Virus record (IMG/VR): IMGVR_UViG_3300008107_008959
Span: 1 to 42,889 of that record
Direction: 5' to 3' (one strand)
Length of the DNA stretch: 42,889 nucleotides
Source of the DNA: a virus
Shown here piece after piece: positions 8,232 through 14,922 of this stretch. The notes under the pieces were generated by a model. That model was not told the origin of the DNA, searched no databases, and saw nothing but the letters and a program-made list of their open reading frames with translations. The translations under genes and the position numbers were made by a program. Numbering within the stretch: position 1 is the stretch's first letter; every line of letters begins with the position of its first letter.

Positions 8232-8637
8232 ATCCCTTATCTCCTCTCTTGGTTTCGGCAAGGTTTTCAGACTTTATCCAGTTAATATCGTGGCACTTTT
8301 CGATAATAATCTGAGCAATCTTGTCTCCTTTGTTTACCTCAAAGTCAATATTTAAATCTGTATTTAAAAGAATCACTCCAATGTCTCCTCTATAGTCAGC
8401 ATCTATTACACCTGCCATTACATCTATGCCGCTCTTGTATGCCAATCCAGAGCGCGGAGCAATCCTTCCATAGAAGCCAATTGGAATTGCTAACGAGATA
8501 TTGGTTTTAATTAGCTTTCTTGATTGCCTAGAGACCGTTACGGTTTCTGCGGCATACAGATCGTATCCAGCAGAAGAGCCAGTAGCCTTTGTTGGCAAAA
8601 CCGCTGAATCAGACAAAAACTTAATATGGATGTCCAT
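8215..8637 (-). CDS. dut: dUTPase (dUTP diphosphatase)
   Basis: A 140-residue protein with all five motifs of trimeric dUTPases: AGYDLYA (motif 1, about residue 24), PRSGLA (motif 2, ~62), GVIDADYRGDIGVIL (motif 3, ~76, with the catalytic Asp and uracil-recognising Tyr), GDKIAQIII (motif 4, ~104) and a C-terminal GDKGYGHSG. The last corresponds to RGxxGFGSTG, with Tyr in place of the stacking Phe and His-Ser in place of Ser-Thr. It hydrolyses dUTP to dUMP and PPi, keeping uracil out of DNA and feeding dTMP synthesis. It is first in a minus-strand chain of overlapping genes. The promoter's -10 box ends 6 bases before its ATG, so the message is probably leaderless. Confidence 0.95.
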   Translation of the reverse strand: MDIHIKFLSDSAVLPTKATGSSAGYDLYAAETVTVSRQSRKLIKTNISLAIPIGFYGRIAPRSGLAYKSGIDVMAGVIDADYRGDIGVILLNTDLNIDFEVNKGDKIAQIIIEKCHDINWIKSENLAETKRGDKGYGHSG

Positions 8638-8643
8638 AGCAGA

Positions 8644-8671
8644 ATTATGTAAATTTCTATATAAAAGTCAA
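8644..8671 (-). promoter_or_regulatory. Promoter for the dUTPase operon
   Basis: Minus strand: TTGACT (8671-8666), 16 bases, CATAAT (8649-8644), 6 bases, ATG at 8637. Both boxes match the sigma-70 consensus at 5 of 6 positions. A start site about 7 bases past the -10 box falls on or next to the start codon. Confidence 0.75.
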
Positions 8672-8679
8672 CTTAAAGT

Positions 8680-8707
8680 TTGCCTTTTTTTTATTAGCTA
8701 TCATATT
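8680..8707 (+). promoter_or_regulatory. Promoter for the 135-residue gene
   Basis: TTGCCT (8680-8685), 16 bases, CATATT (8702-8707), 7 bases, ATG at 8715. It is divergent from the dUTPase promoter; the two -35 boxes lie only 8 bases apart, so binding of polymerase at one could affect the other. Confidence 0.65.
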
Positions 8708-8714
8708 TGTTAAT

Positions 8715-9122
8715 ATGACTATATTAGATGCATATCAAAATCTAAACGAATTCTTTAATGAGAACCAAGTCCTGAATCTGCGAAGAGACTTTAGAAAAGT
8801 TGTTTTGGTAACCGATAGAGAAAACGACGATAAGGCTTCGGTTCTTTGTGCTTTGGCAGAGATGGAAAAGTCTGGAATCGTAAAGTCAACCACAATTGAA
8901 AATGAAGTTTATTGGGTTTTATTTAAACCTCTTGAAGCCTTTTCTCAAGATGTGGAGGTTAATTATTTGCTTGCAGCAGGTATCGCAAGTGTAATAAATA
9001 AAGTCTGCGAAGCTCTTAAGAATGATTCTGATAAATGTGATCCAAAAAATATCACGGAAAAAGATCTGAAGAATCTGATATTTATTGCATCTAAGGTCTC
9101 AGAGGAGAATCTTAAGAATTAG
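8715..9122 (+). CDS. Hypothetical helical protein
   Basis: A 135-residue protein with no recognised family. Residues ~25-65 (FRKVVLVTDRENDDKASVLCALAEMEKSGIVKS followed by a strand pair ENEVYWVLFKP) resemble a winged-helix layout: helices followed by a beta hairpin. That would suit a DNA-binding regulator, but no specific match is claimed. The second half is helical and ends in a Lys/Glu-rich segment. It is preceded by its own TTGCCT-N16-CATATT promoter and followed by the structured region before the sigma gene. Confidence 0.6.
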   Translation: MTILDAYQNLNEFFNENQVLNLRRDFRKVVLVTDRENDDKASVLCALAEMEKSGIVKSTTIENEVYWVLFKPLEAFSQDVEVNYLLAAGIASVINKVCEALKNDSDKCDPKNITEKDLKNLIFIASKVSEENLKN

Positions 9123-9342
9123 TTTGACTTTAAAGGAAAACGGTCAATCGTTCTTTGAATAGTTGCGCGGGAGGTAGCTTGAGCAAAACCATGCTCACTT
9201 AAAGATAGCATCTTTATTTAAACTCGTAAGAGACAACAAGCCCGTAAAAAGACTACAGTGGTTGAGAGAAATCTCAGCGTTTGTTCGGGAGAAGCGGCGT
9301 CCTAAAAAGGCCACTGTATAAAACTGCTAGAAACTTATTCCT

Positions 9343-9370
9343 CTCAAATGGAAAAGGCGATGGCTGTGTC
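9343..9370 (+). repeat. Leader repeat, copy 1
   Basis: The segment CTCAAATGGAAAA then GGCGATGGCTGT then GTC. It shares CTCAA-TGGAAAA and the 12-base core GGCGATGGCTGT (9356-9367) with copy 2 about 190 bases downstream. It lies inside the loop of the ACTTATT/AATAAGT helix. In reading frame it would encode a 17-residue peptide starting MEKAMAVS. Confidence 0.65.
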
Positions 9371-9531
9371 AAAAAATAAGTCACCCGCAAAACAACTATA
9401 GAAATAGCAAATCTCAGTTACTAGCTAAACGGACTATCTAAAGCCGGAGATGCGATGACTGATGTAGGTGAGATTTGGTTAAATAAACTGAAATATAAAA
9501 GTTTCAGTTGACCTGCTATTTCTTTAGCCAA

Positions 9532-9563
9532 CTCAATGGAAAATTCAAAGGCGATGGCTGTTT
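9532..9563 (+). repeat. Leader repeat, copy 2
   Basis: CTCAATGGAAAA, a 6-base insertion relative to copy 1, then the identical core GGCGATGGCTGT (9550-9561). An AGCCA at 9526-9530 can pair with TGGCT in the core (9555-9559). The core's 3' end also forms the left arm of the hairpin that covers the sigma gene's ribosome-binding site. In frame it would encode a peptide starting MENSKAMAVS that runs past the sigma start codon out of frame. Confidence 0.65.
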
Positions 9564-9587
9564 CCGAAACACAAAGGAAACACCATG
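9559..9587 (+). promoter_or_regulatory. Hairpin covering the sigma gene ribosome-binding site
   Basis: A perfect 7-bp stem TGTTTCC / GGAAACA (9559-9565, 9576-9582) with a 10-base loop places the Shine-Dalgarno bases AGGA inside the right arm, just before the ATG at 9585. An upstream GGAAA (9538-9542) can pair instead with TTTCC (9561-9565), freeing the ribosome-binding site. The two pairings exclude each other, as in translational riboswitches and RNA thermometers. Confidence 0.6.
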
Positions 9588-10190
9588 GAAAAAGTAAAAA
9601 TTCAACACTCGGAGCTTGACCTTATATCAAAGGTTAAACTGGACAACTGCAACGATAGTTTCGGTGAGCTTTCTAAGCTCTACGACAACTTTTATTACTC
9701 CATCGCCCAAAAATATTCTTCGACCTTAGTAAAGGCTGGGATGAACAAGGACGATATCAAATATGAGAAAGACTTCATTCTTTATAAAGCAGTTAAGTCT
9801 TTCGATGCGAAGCAGAAAACGAAGTTTTCAACTTGGTTCTGTAACTGCGTTAAATATCATTTCTTGAACTATATTAACTCCAACAAGAAGTACATGCTTG
9901 CTGAAGAAAACAAAATAGACTTCTTTAATAACAAGGATATTTTAGTTTCTGTAGATAAGAATAATGATACTTACTCTTACCTGTTATCTCTACTCTCTTC
10001 TTTTAAGGACGAAAGAATCAGGCAGGTTTATGAATTGAGATATTTTTCAGGAGGAGAGAAGCTTGCCACTTGGAATTCTATAGCCAAAAAGCTTGGAGTT
10101 AGCACTCAGACAGCTATAAACTTGCACGAAAAGACAAGATCTTTTTTAAAAAATAAAGTCCAGAGCAAAAATTCTTGTGATTTTGTTTGA
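9585..10190 (+). CDS. Sigma-70 family sigma factor (T4 gp55-like role)
   Basis: A 201-residue protein. Residues ~25-105 match sigma region 2: a YDNFYYSIAQKYSS helix, then LYKAVKSFDAKQKTKFSTWFCNCVKYHFLNYI, which fits the region 2.3-2.4 pattern of FD-(x)n-KFSTWxxxxVxxxxxxxI used in -10 melting and recognition. Residues ~140-195 match region 4, with a helix-turn-helix (WNSIAKKLGVSTQTAINLHEKTRSFL) for -35 binding. Regions 1.1 and 3 are missing or minimal, as in alternative and phage sigma factors. It probably redirects host RNA polymerase to a class of phage promoters. AAAGGA 10 bases before ATG is a good ribosome-binding site but is buried in a hairpin. The long structured leader suggests its synthesis is tightly controlled. 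Confidence 0.85.
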   Translation: MEKVKIQHSELDLISKVKLDNCNDSFGELSKLYDNFYYSIAQKYSSTLVKAGMNKDDIKYEKDFILYKAVKSFDAKQKTKFSTWFCNCVKYHFLNYINSNKKYMLAEENKIDFFNNKDILVSVDKNNDTYSYLLSLLSSFKDERIRQVYELRYFSGGEKLATWNSIAKKLGVSTQTAINLHEKTRSFLKNKVQSKNSCDFV

Positions 10191-10214
10191 CAAATTTGTT
10201 TTTACGACCATACT
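10187..10214 (+). promoter_or_regulatory. Promoter for the 101-residue gene
   Basis: TTGACA (10187-10192), 16 bases, CATACT (10209-10214), 9 bases, ATG at 10224. The -35 box contains the TGA stop codon of the sigma gene, so the promoter is embedded in the gene junction. Confidence 0.7.
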
Positions 10215-10223
10215 CAGTGGGTA

Positions 10224-10529
10224 ATGAACGATAATAAAAACGAAAATAACTGGACTCGCCGAGAAGTCGGTGCCTTGTGGACTAAACTCAGCAAGGATAA
10301 GAGTCAGAAGTACATGACTGGACATATCCAAACCTCGTTGGAAGGAAAGATCGACATCGTGATTTTCTCCAATAAGGAAAAGAAGACAGATAAGGCTCCT
10401 GATTTTAGGATCTATTTGTCTGAAAAGAAAAATGATTCTGTCGCCTCAAGCGCGAATGTGAAGAGTGGGGCTTCGCAGAGCCGACCAAAGCCTCAAGAAG
10501 AGTCTTTGGAAGATGAGGGTGTTCTCTAA
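10224..10529 (+). CDS. Small conserved-type phage protein, DUF736-like
   Basis: A 101-residue protein. Residues ~10-70 (TRREVGALWTKLSKDKSQKYMTGHI...IDIVIFSNKEKKTDKAPDFRIYLSEKK) form a beta-rich domain. The pattern of GALW, GxI, I-x-x-F-x-N-K and PDFRIY resembles the short DUF736-type proteins of phages and plasmids, whose function is unknown. The last 30 residues are disordered and turn acidic (EESLEDEGVL). It has its own promoter and a strong terminator, so it is a single-gene unit. Confidence 0.65.
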   Translation: MNDNKNENNWTRREVGALWTKLSKDKSQKYMTGHIQTSLEGKIDIVIFSNKEKKTDKAPDFRIYLSEKKNDSVASSANVKSGASQSRPKPQEESLEDEGVL

Positions 10530-10560
10530 AAAGAACTAAAAAAGATAGAAAATCCTTTTC

Positions 10561-10590
10561 ACCTACCTATAACAATAGGTAGGTTTTTTT
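10561..10590 (+). terminator. Strong intrinsic terminator, also carrying a ribosome-binding site
   Basis: A perfect 10-bp stem ACCTACCTAT / ATAGGTAGGT with an AACA loop is followed directly by a T run to 10590. The ATG of the next gene is the very next base (10591). The TAGGTAGG in the right arm is the only Shine-Dalgarno-like sequence for that gene, so terminator and ribosome-binding site share bases. Confidence 0.9.
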
Positions 10591-11673
10591 ATGAATTTTT
10601 CTGTTCAGCTTCCTCTCAATAATCTTAGCTTTGGGCAAGTTAGTTACAATTTGCTATATGAATTTTTTAAGATGGGCCTAGAGCCTTGCTTATTTAAAGC
10701 TTCTGATCATCAAATAGACTATTCTGCTTATGATTTTGAACCAGAGTTTATTAGCTGGATTAATAATATTCACAACAAGTCTTTTACTAATCATAATAGA
10801 AGCATTCCTATTATTAGACTTTGGCATATAAATGACTCTTGGAGAACTTATTCTGATAAGCAAGTCTTGTTAACTTTCCATGAAACAGATGAGCTAACTG
10901 AAGCTGAAGTAAATATAGCAAAGCACAGCAAACTTTGTGTAAGCTCTAAATTTTCTAAAGAAGTTTTTAAGAAGCACGGACTAGACGCTGAAGTTGTTAA
11001 GCTTGGATTTGACTCAAAGCATTTTAAAAAGTTAGATAAGGTTTATTTTGATGACGATAGAATTACATTTAATCTTTGTGGAAAGTTTGAGAAAAGAAAG
11101 CACCACGCTAAAATAGTAAAAACGTGGATTAAGAAGTTCGGAAGAAATAAAAAGTATTCTCTTCAGTGCGCTCTGCACAATATGTTTTATCAAGATCCTA
11201 ACGAGCTTAAGCTTATTTACAGCGATCTCCTTGATAATAGACAAGTATTTAATGTTTCGTTTTTGAATTTTATGCCAAAGAATTCTGTATATAATGACTA
11301 CTTGAATTCTGGAGATATTATTATTGGAATGTCTGGAGGAGAGGGATGGGGCTTGCCAGAGTTCCAATCAGTAGCAATAGGAAAGCATGCTGTTATTTTA
11401 AATGCTACCTCTTATAAGGAGTGGGCCAATTCTGAAAATTCTATTCTTGTTAATCCTAATAATAAAACTGAAGTTTATGATGGCAAATTCTTTTCTAAAG
11501 GAGCGCCATTCAACCAAGGATCAATTTTTGATTTTAGCGAAGACGAATTTATCCACGGGTGCGAGCAAGCAATATCTAGGGTAGAAAAAGACAGAACAAA
11601 TCACGAAGGGCTAAAGCTTCAAGATGAGTTTAAATATTCAGACCTAGCAAAACAATTACTATCAATGATTTAA
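10591..11673 (+). CDS. GT4-like glycosyltransferase
   Basis: A 360-residue protein of GT-B type. The C-terminal Rossmann domain has the nucleotide-sugar-binding segment SGGEGWGLPEFQSVAIGKHAVILN (about residues 249-272); the usual E-x7-E pair is E-x7-Q here. An N-terminal domain with a short acceptor-side sequence (RLWHINDSWRTY, FHETDELTEAEV) and a VSSKFSKEVFKKHGL hinge segment precede it. GT4 enzymes transfer sugars from NDP-sugars with retention of configuration. It starts straight after a terminator hairpin and lies far from the main sugar cluster. It could act on host surface glycan or on phage virion protein. Confidence 0.8.
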   Translation: MNFSVQLPLNNLSFGQVSYNLLYEFFKMGLEPCLFKASDHQIDYSAYDFEPEFISWINNIHNKSFTNHNRSIPIIRLWHINDSWRTYSDKQVLLTFHETDELTEAEVNIAKHSKLCVSSKFSKEVFKKHGLDAEVVKLGFDSKHFKKLDKVYFDDDRITFNLCGKFEKRKHHAKIVKTWIKKFGRNKKYSLQCALHNMFYQDPNELKLIYSDLLDNRQVFNVSFLNFMPKNSVYNDYLNSGDIIIGMSGGEGWGLPEFQSVAIGKHAVILNATSYKEWANSENSILVNPNNKTEVYDGKFFSKGAPFNQGSIFDFSEDEFIHGCEQAISRVEKDRTNHEGLKLQDEFKYSDLAKQLLSMI

Positions 11674-11674
11674 T

Positions 11675-12046
11675 ATGCCAATTTATCTTTTTAAAAATCC
11701 CAATAGTGGTAAAATTGTTTCTGTGTTTCAACTCATGAATGATGAGCATACTTATTCAGAAGGGAATATTAAGTATGAAAGAGTATTTACTGTACCTAAC
11801 GCAGCAATAGATTCTCAAATAGACCCTAATTCTTCCCAGCAGTTCGTTGAGAAGACTGGAAAAATGAAAGGCACACTTGGAGAAATTTGGGACTACTCTA
11901 AGGAAATGAGCGAAAAGAGATCCAAGGCCACGGGAACAGATCCAATTCGAGACAAGACCGAGGCGGCATACTCTAAGAAAAGAAGAGGCATGAAGTACAA
12001 GGAAAAGATAAGTGTTTCTGAAATGCCAAAGATTCAATTTGACTAA
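11675..12046 (+). CDS. FmdB-like small protein without zinc cysteines
   Basis: A 123-residue protein starting one base after the glycosyltransferase. The first ~45 residues (MPIYLFKNPNSGKIVSVFQLMND...YERVFTVPNAAID) follow the layout of FmdB/zinc-ribbon domains that begin MPxYxYxC, but the metal-binding cysteines are absent, as in related phage versions. The rest is charged and disordered, with GEIWDYSKEMSEKRSKATG and a Lys/Arg-rich RRGMKYKEK segment. Function unknown. Its stop codon overlaps the -35 box of the nrdJ promoter. Confidence 0.65.
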   Translation: MPIYLFKNPNSGKIVSVFQLMNDEHTYSEGNIKYERVFTVPNAAIDSQIDPNSSQQFVEKTGKMKGTLGEIWDYSKEMSEKRSKATGTDPIRDKTEAAYSKKRRGMKYKEKISVSEMPKIQFD

Positions 12047-12066
12047 CTCCAAAAAGCTGGATTATT
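12039..12066 (+). promoter_or_regulatory. Possible promoter for the reductase gene
   Basis: TTGACT (12039-12044) overlapping the preceding stop codon, 16 bases, ATTATT (12061-12066), then 20 bases to ATG. The spacing is the same as at other sites, but the -10 box is poorer and there is a short leader without a clear Shine-Dalgarno. Confidence 0.4.
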
Positions 12067-12086
12067 GTGTAACTCATCTTACCTTT

Positions 12087-14060
12087 ATGACTAAAACTCT
12101 CTCTAAGGACTTCGTAAATAAATATAAAAACAAACAACCAAACTGGGGCTTCAATGGCTTAGGATATATCGTATACAAGAGAACATACGCTCGTCTTAAG
12201 GAAGATGGAAATACCGAAGAGTGGTTCGAAACGGTAGAGCGTTGCGTAAATGGCGCTCAGAAAATTGGAGCCGGTTATACAGAAGAGGAAGCCGAAAGAA
12301 TTTATGATTATGTTTTTAATCTTAAATGCAACTTTGCTGGCAGAATGCTTTGGCAGCTTGGCACTTCTACAGTAGACCGCTTCGGAGCAAATTCTCTTCT
12401 CAATTGCTGGGCTGTTGCAATGAGAGAGCCTAATGCATTTTTGTTCTTGTTTGAGAACTTGATGCTTGGAGGAGGAGTTGGATACAGCATTCGTCGAGAA
12501 GACGTCCATGAGCTTCCAAAAATTAAGAAAGGTGTAACGATTATTCATGAAGGAGTTAAAGACGCTGACTACATTGTTCCTGATAAACGCGAAGGTTGGG
12601 TTAATCTACTTTCGAAGGTGTTGGACGCTTTTTACGTCACAGGTAAATCATTTTCGTATTCGACTATTCTCATCAGAGGATACGGTGAGCCAATCAAGGG
12701 CTTTGGCGGAAAAGCTTCTGGCCCACAAATCCTTATTGACGGAATCGATAAGATCACAAAACTCTTTCAGTCGAGAGAAGGTAAAAAACTTCGTTCAATT
12801 GACGTTCTTGATATCTGTAACATTATTGGTAGTGTTGTTGTTGCTGGCAACGTTAGAAGGTCTGCTGAGATAGCTCTTGGAGATCCTGACGATATCCTTT
12901 ATCTCCGTGCTAAGAACTGGGGGACCGGGAATGTTCCCAACTGGAGAGCAATGAGCAATAACACTATCTATGCTGATAGTTATGATCATGTTCTTGAAGA
13001 GATCTGGAAGAATGGGTACGAAATAAATCCAGATAGCGGCTATGCCAACGGAGAGCCTTATGGCTTCTTCAACTTGCCATTGTCTCAAAAGTTTGGCCGC
13101 ATTAAGGATGGCCCGATCTCAGACAACGCAATGTATCCAACAAGTGCTGATGATTGCGAAATGACAAACCCATGCGCCGAGATCAGCCTTTCAAATTACG
13201 AGTGCTGCAATCTGTGCGAACTTTATCTTAACAACATTGAAAGCAAAGAAGAGCTTATCGACTGCTCTCAATTGCTTTATAAGACTCAAAAGGCTATAGC
13301 CTCTCTTCCGTTCATCCATGAGCAAACTAATAAGATCGTCCACAAGAATATGCGTCTTGGCCTTGGTGTTACTGGCGTTTGTCAGTCTCTACATAAGCTT
13401 GCTTGGCTTGATGATTGTTATGTTGCTTTGCGCGCTTTTGATAGGTCTTGGAGCAAGCTTCGTGGATGGCCTGAAAGTATTAAGCTCACGACTATTAAGC
13501 CTTCTGGCACACTAAGCCTTCTTGGCGGCGCAACCCCCGGAGTTCACCCAGCGTTTAGCGAGTATTACATGCGCACAGTTCGCATGTCTAGTTCTGATGG
13601 TCTAGTTCAAATCTGCAAGGATATGGGCTACCACGTTGAGTTCCTTGTTAATTTTGATGGAACTGAAAACCGAGACACTGTAGTTGTTTATTTCCCATGC
13701 AAGACTCCTGAAGGATCTATTCTTGCTAAGGATATGGATGTATTGAAGCAGCTTGATATGGTTAAGAAGCTTCAAACTGACTGGTCTGATAATGCAGTTT
13801 CTGTTACTGCTTACTATAAGCCTGAAGAGCTTGATTCTTTAAAGACTTGGCTAAAGGACAACTATGAGCATAATGTTAAGAGCGTTAGCTTCTTGTTGTT
13901 TAAGAATCACGGCTTCAAGCAAGCTCCATATCAAGAGATCGACGAAGAGACCTATTCTAGCGCAATAGCTAAAGTTAAGAATCTCTCTGCAATGTCCATT
14001 AACAGTTCAGAAATGCTAGACATGGCGGAGTGCTCTACGGGGGCTTGCCCAATTCGCTAA
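12087..14060 (+). CDS. nrdJ: Class II (adenosylcobalamin-dependent) ribonucleotide reductase
   Basis: A 657-residue protein. I chose the ATG at 12087 because the longer reading to 12012 adds residues lying in the previous gene. It matches the monomeric RTPR type (Lactobacillus leichmannii): LMLGGGVGYSIRRED near residue 130, VVVAGNVRRSAEIALGDPDD near 250, and the active-site set NPCAEIS-x5-CC with N361, C363 (thiyl), E365 and C374, plus C107 in NSLLNC. These have the same spacing as N406/C408/E410/C419/C119 of RTPR. The tail CSTGAC (C649, C654) is the shuttle pair that re-reduces the active site. It makes deoxynucleotides from ribonucleoside triphosphates without oxygen or a second subunit. 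It is about 80 residues shorter than RTPR. Confidence 0.9.
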   Translation: MTKTLSKDFVNKYKNKQPNWGFNGLGYIVYKRTYARLKEDGNTEEWFETVERCVNGAQKIGAGYTEEEAERIYDYVFNLKCNFAGRMLWQLGTSTVDRFGANSLLNCWAVAMREPNAFLFLFENLMLGGGVGYSIRREDVHELPKIKKGVTIIHEGVKDADYIVPDKREGWVNLLSKVLDAFYVTGKSFSYSTILIRGYGEPIKGFGGKASGPQILIDGIDKITKLFQSREGKKLRSIDVLDICNIIGSVVVAGNVRRSAEIALGDPDDILYLRAKNWGTGNVPNWRAMSNNTIYADSYDHVLEEIWKNGYEINPDSGYANGEPYGFFNLPLSQKFGRIKDGPISDNAMYPTSADDCEMTNPCAEISLSNYECCNLCELYLNNIESKEELIDCSQLLYKTQKAIASLPFIHEQTNKIVHKNMRLGLGVTGVCQSLHKLAWLDDCYVALRAFDRSWSKLRGWPESIKLTTIKPSGTLSLLGGATPGVHPAFSEYYMRTVRMSSSDGLVQICKDMGYHVEFLVNFDGTENRDTVVVYFPCKTPEGSILAKDMDVLKQLDMVKKLQTDWSDNAVSVTAYYKPEELDSLKTWLKDNYEHNVKSVSFLLFKNHGFKQAPYQEIDEETYSSAIAKVKNLSAMSINSSEMLDMAECSTGACPIR

Positions 14061-14079
14061 TCACATAAATATTTACAAA

Positions 14080-14123
14080 ATTAGGGTCTAATTTTATGGA
14101 AATTTCCATAGTTAGGCCCTAAT
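14080..14123 (+). other. Long imperfect hairpin with a 14-base palindrome
   Basis: ATTAGGGTCTAA (14080-14091) pairs with TTAGGCCCTAAT (14112-14123) over 12 bp (one G-T). It encloses the perfect palindrome ATGGAAATTTCCAT (14096-14109). It lies 20 bases after the nrdJ stop and 13 before the next ATG. No T tract follows, so it may be a mRNA end-stabiliser, a processing site or a protein-binding site rather than a simple terminator. TTTCCA within it, 16 bases, CATTTT and 6 bases to ATG weakly echo the recurrent promoter. Confidence 0.6.
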
Positions 14124-14136
14124 ACATTTTAAACAT

Positions 14137-14922
14137 ATGAAATTTTACATCCGTGGCGGAATTGGTGATTTTTTGCAGTCTCTTTGGTTCGCTAGAAACT
14201 ACTCTCATAAAGAGTATGTAGTTCACACTCACTTTAAAAAAGCCAAAGAGTTCTATGATCATTTTGGAATTAAGAATACCTTTTTCTATCCATTCGATGA
14301 TTTGAAAAGCCACGATGCTCAAGTAGATAATATTGTTAAAGAGCAAGGCGAAAATTCGACCAAGAATATCCAAGAAACTCCAAGGGCTTTTTATTCTGGA
14401 TTTGAATTTGGAGAAGAGGCAGATAAGGCTTCAGAAGCTTTAGTTAATTCATTTAAGGAAAAGAAGAATATAATTGGAATTCACCCATTCCGAAGCGGCT
14501 TTGCTCTTTCTGTTTACGCAAGCTTTGATCTTCCAGCCAGAATTATTCCGATCTCCATAACAAAAGAGATAATTAATAATGACAACAATTATCTAATTTT
14601 TGGCTCGAAAGAAGAGCTTGCCAATTACGGACTACAAGAGTCTGATAATGTAAAGTTTGTTTCTTTTGATAATATTCTCCACAGCTTGAATACAGTTAAG
14701 CATTGTAGCAAGTTGATTGGCGTAGATAGTTGCTTTAAGACAATGTCATCTATGCAAAAGATTTCTACCATTTGTTTGATTGGAGATTTCCCAGATCAGA
14801 CAAGAGACGCTTTCTTTGTTGATCAATATGTTAACGATGGTTACATGAAGGTTATGAAGGTGAAGGATATTGTGGCTGAACACGATCAAGTCGTGTCTTT
14901 TATTAAAGAAAACTTAGCTTAA
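14137..14922 (+). CDS. GT9-like glycosyltransferase (heptosyltransferase family)
   Basis: A 261-residue GT-B-type protein, first of the sugar cluster. IRGGIGDFLQSLWFARN at the start matches the GxGDxLxxxP-type donor-acceptor loop of GT9 LPS heptosyltransferases. The C-terminal domain has IGIHPFRSG and LIGVDSCFKTMSSMQKISTICLIGDF, corresponding to the family's GxDSGxxHxAAAxxxPxxxxFG segment, with Cys-Phe-Lys replacing Gly-xx-His. GT9 enzymes use ADP-heptose or related donors to extend LPS core. It is shorter than bacterial family members (~330). Its stop overlaps the next start (TAATG). Confidence 0.75.
   Translation: MKFYIRGGIGDFLQSLWFARNYSHKEYVVHTHFKKAKEFYDHFGIKNTFFYPFDDLKSHDAQVDNIVKEQGENSTKNIQETPRAFYSGFEFGEEADKASEALVNSFKEKKNIIGIHPFRSGFALSVYASFDLPARIIPISITKEIINNDNNYLIFGSKEELANYGLQESDNVKFVSFDNILHSLNTVKHCSKLIGVDSCFKTMSSMQKISTICLIGDFPDQTRDAFFVDQYVNDGYMKVMKVKDIVAEHDQVVSFIKENLA

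Larger units (their letters stand above)
9123..9584 (+). ncRNA. Structured RNA leader before the sigma-factor gene
   Basis: These 462 bases hold no credible gene but many perfect helices on the plus strand. In order: TGAGCA/TGCTCA (9180-9185, 9192-9197); TAAAGAT/ATCTTTA (9200-9206, 9210-9216, 3-base loop); TACAGTGG/CCACTGTA (9254-9261, 9311-9318) enclosing TGAGA-GAAA-TCTCA (9263-9276); ACTTATT/AATAAGT (9333-9339, 9375-9381); AGAAATAGCA/TGCTATTTCT (9400-9409, 9514-9523) enclosing CAAATCTCA/TGAGATTTG (9408-9416, 9469-9477) and AACTGAAA/TTTCAGTT (9486-9493, 9502-9509). The last group forms a multi-branch junction, with the two outer helices competing for two bases. A TTGACT at 9124-9129 may be the -35 box, though no good -10 follows at the usual 16 bases. 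It could be a long cis-regulatory leader of the sigma gene or an independent RNA; it matches no class I can name. Confidence 0.65.

Noticed and set aside
9254-9318. Cobalamin riboswitch suggested by GCCACTG
   Set aside because: The heptamer simply forms the right arm of a local helix with CAGTGG; the other conserved B12-riboswitch blocks are absent, and it does not precede nrdJ.
9459-9480. Hammerhead ribozyme suggested by CTGATG
   Set aside because: The core CTGANGA is not met (CTGATGT) and no GAAA plus cleavage triplet is placed correctly.
9123-9584. Group I intron
   Set aside because: AAAGACTACA resembles the intron R element, but no matching S element (TAGTC-type P7 partner) is found downstream, and the flanks are not a split gene.
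9123-9584. tRNA or tmRNA in the gap
   Set aside because: No T-loop/acceptor combination or CCA end was found, and helix lengths do not fit a cloverleaf.
12012-12086. Longer start for the ribonucleotide reductase at 12012
   Set aside because: The extra 25 residues lie in the end of the FmdB-like gene and in the promoter region; ATG 12087 gives the expected N-terminus.
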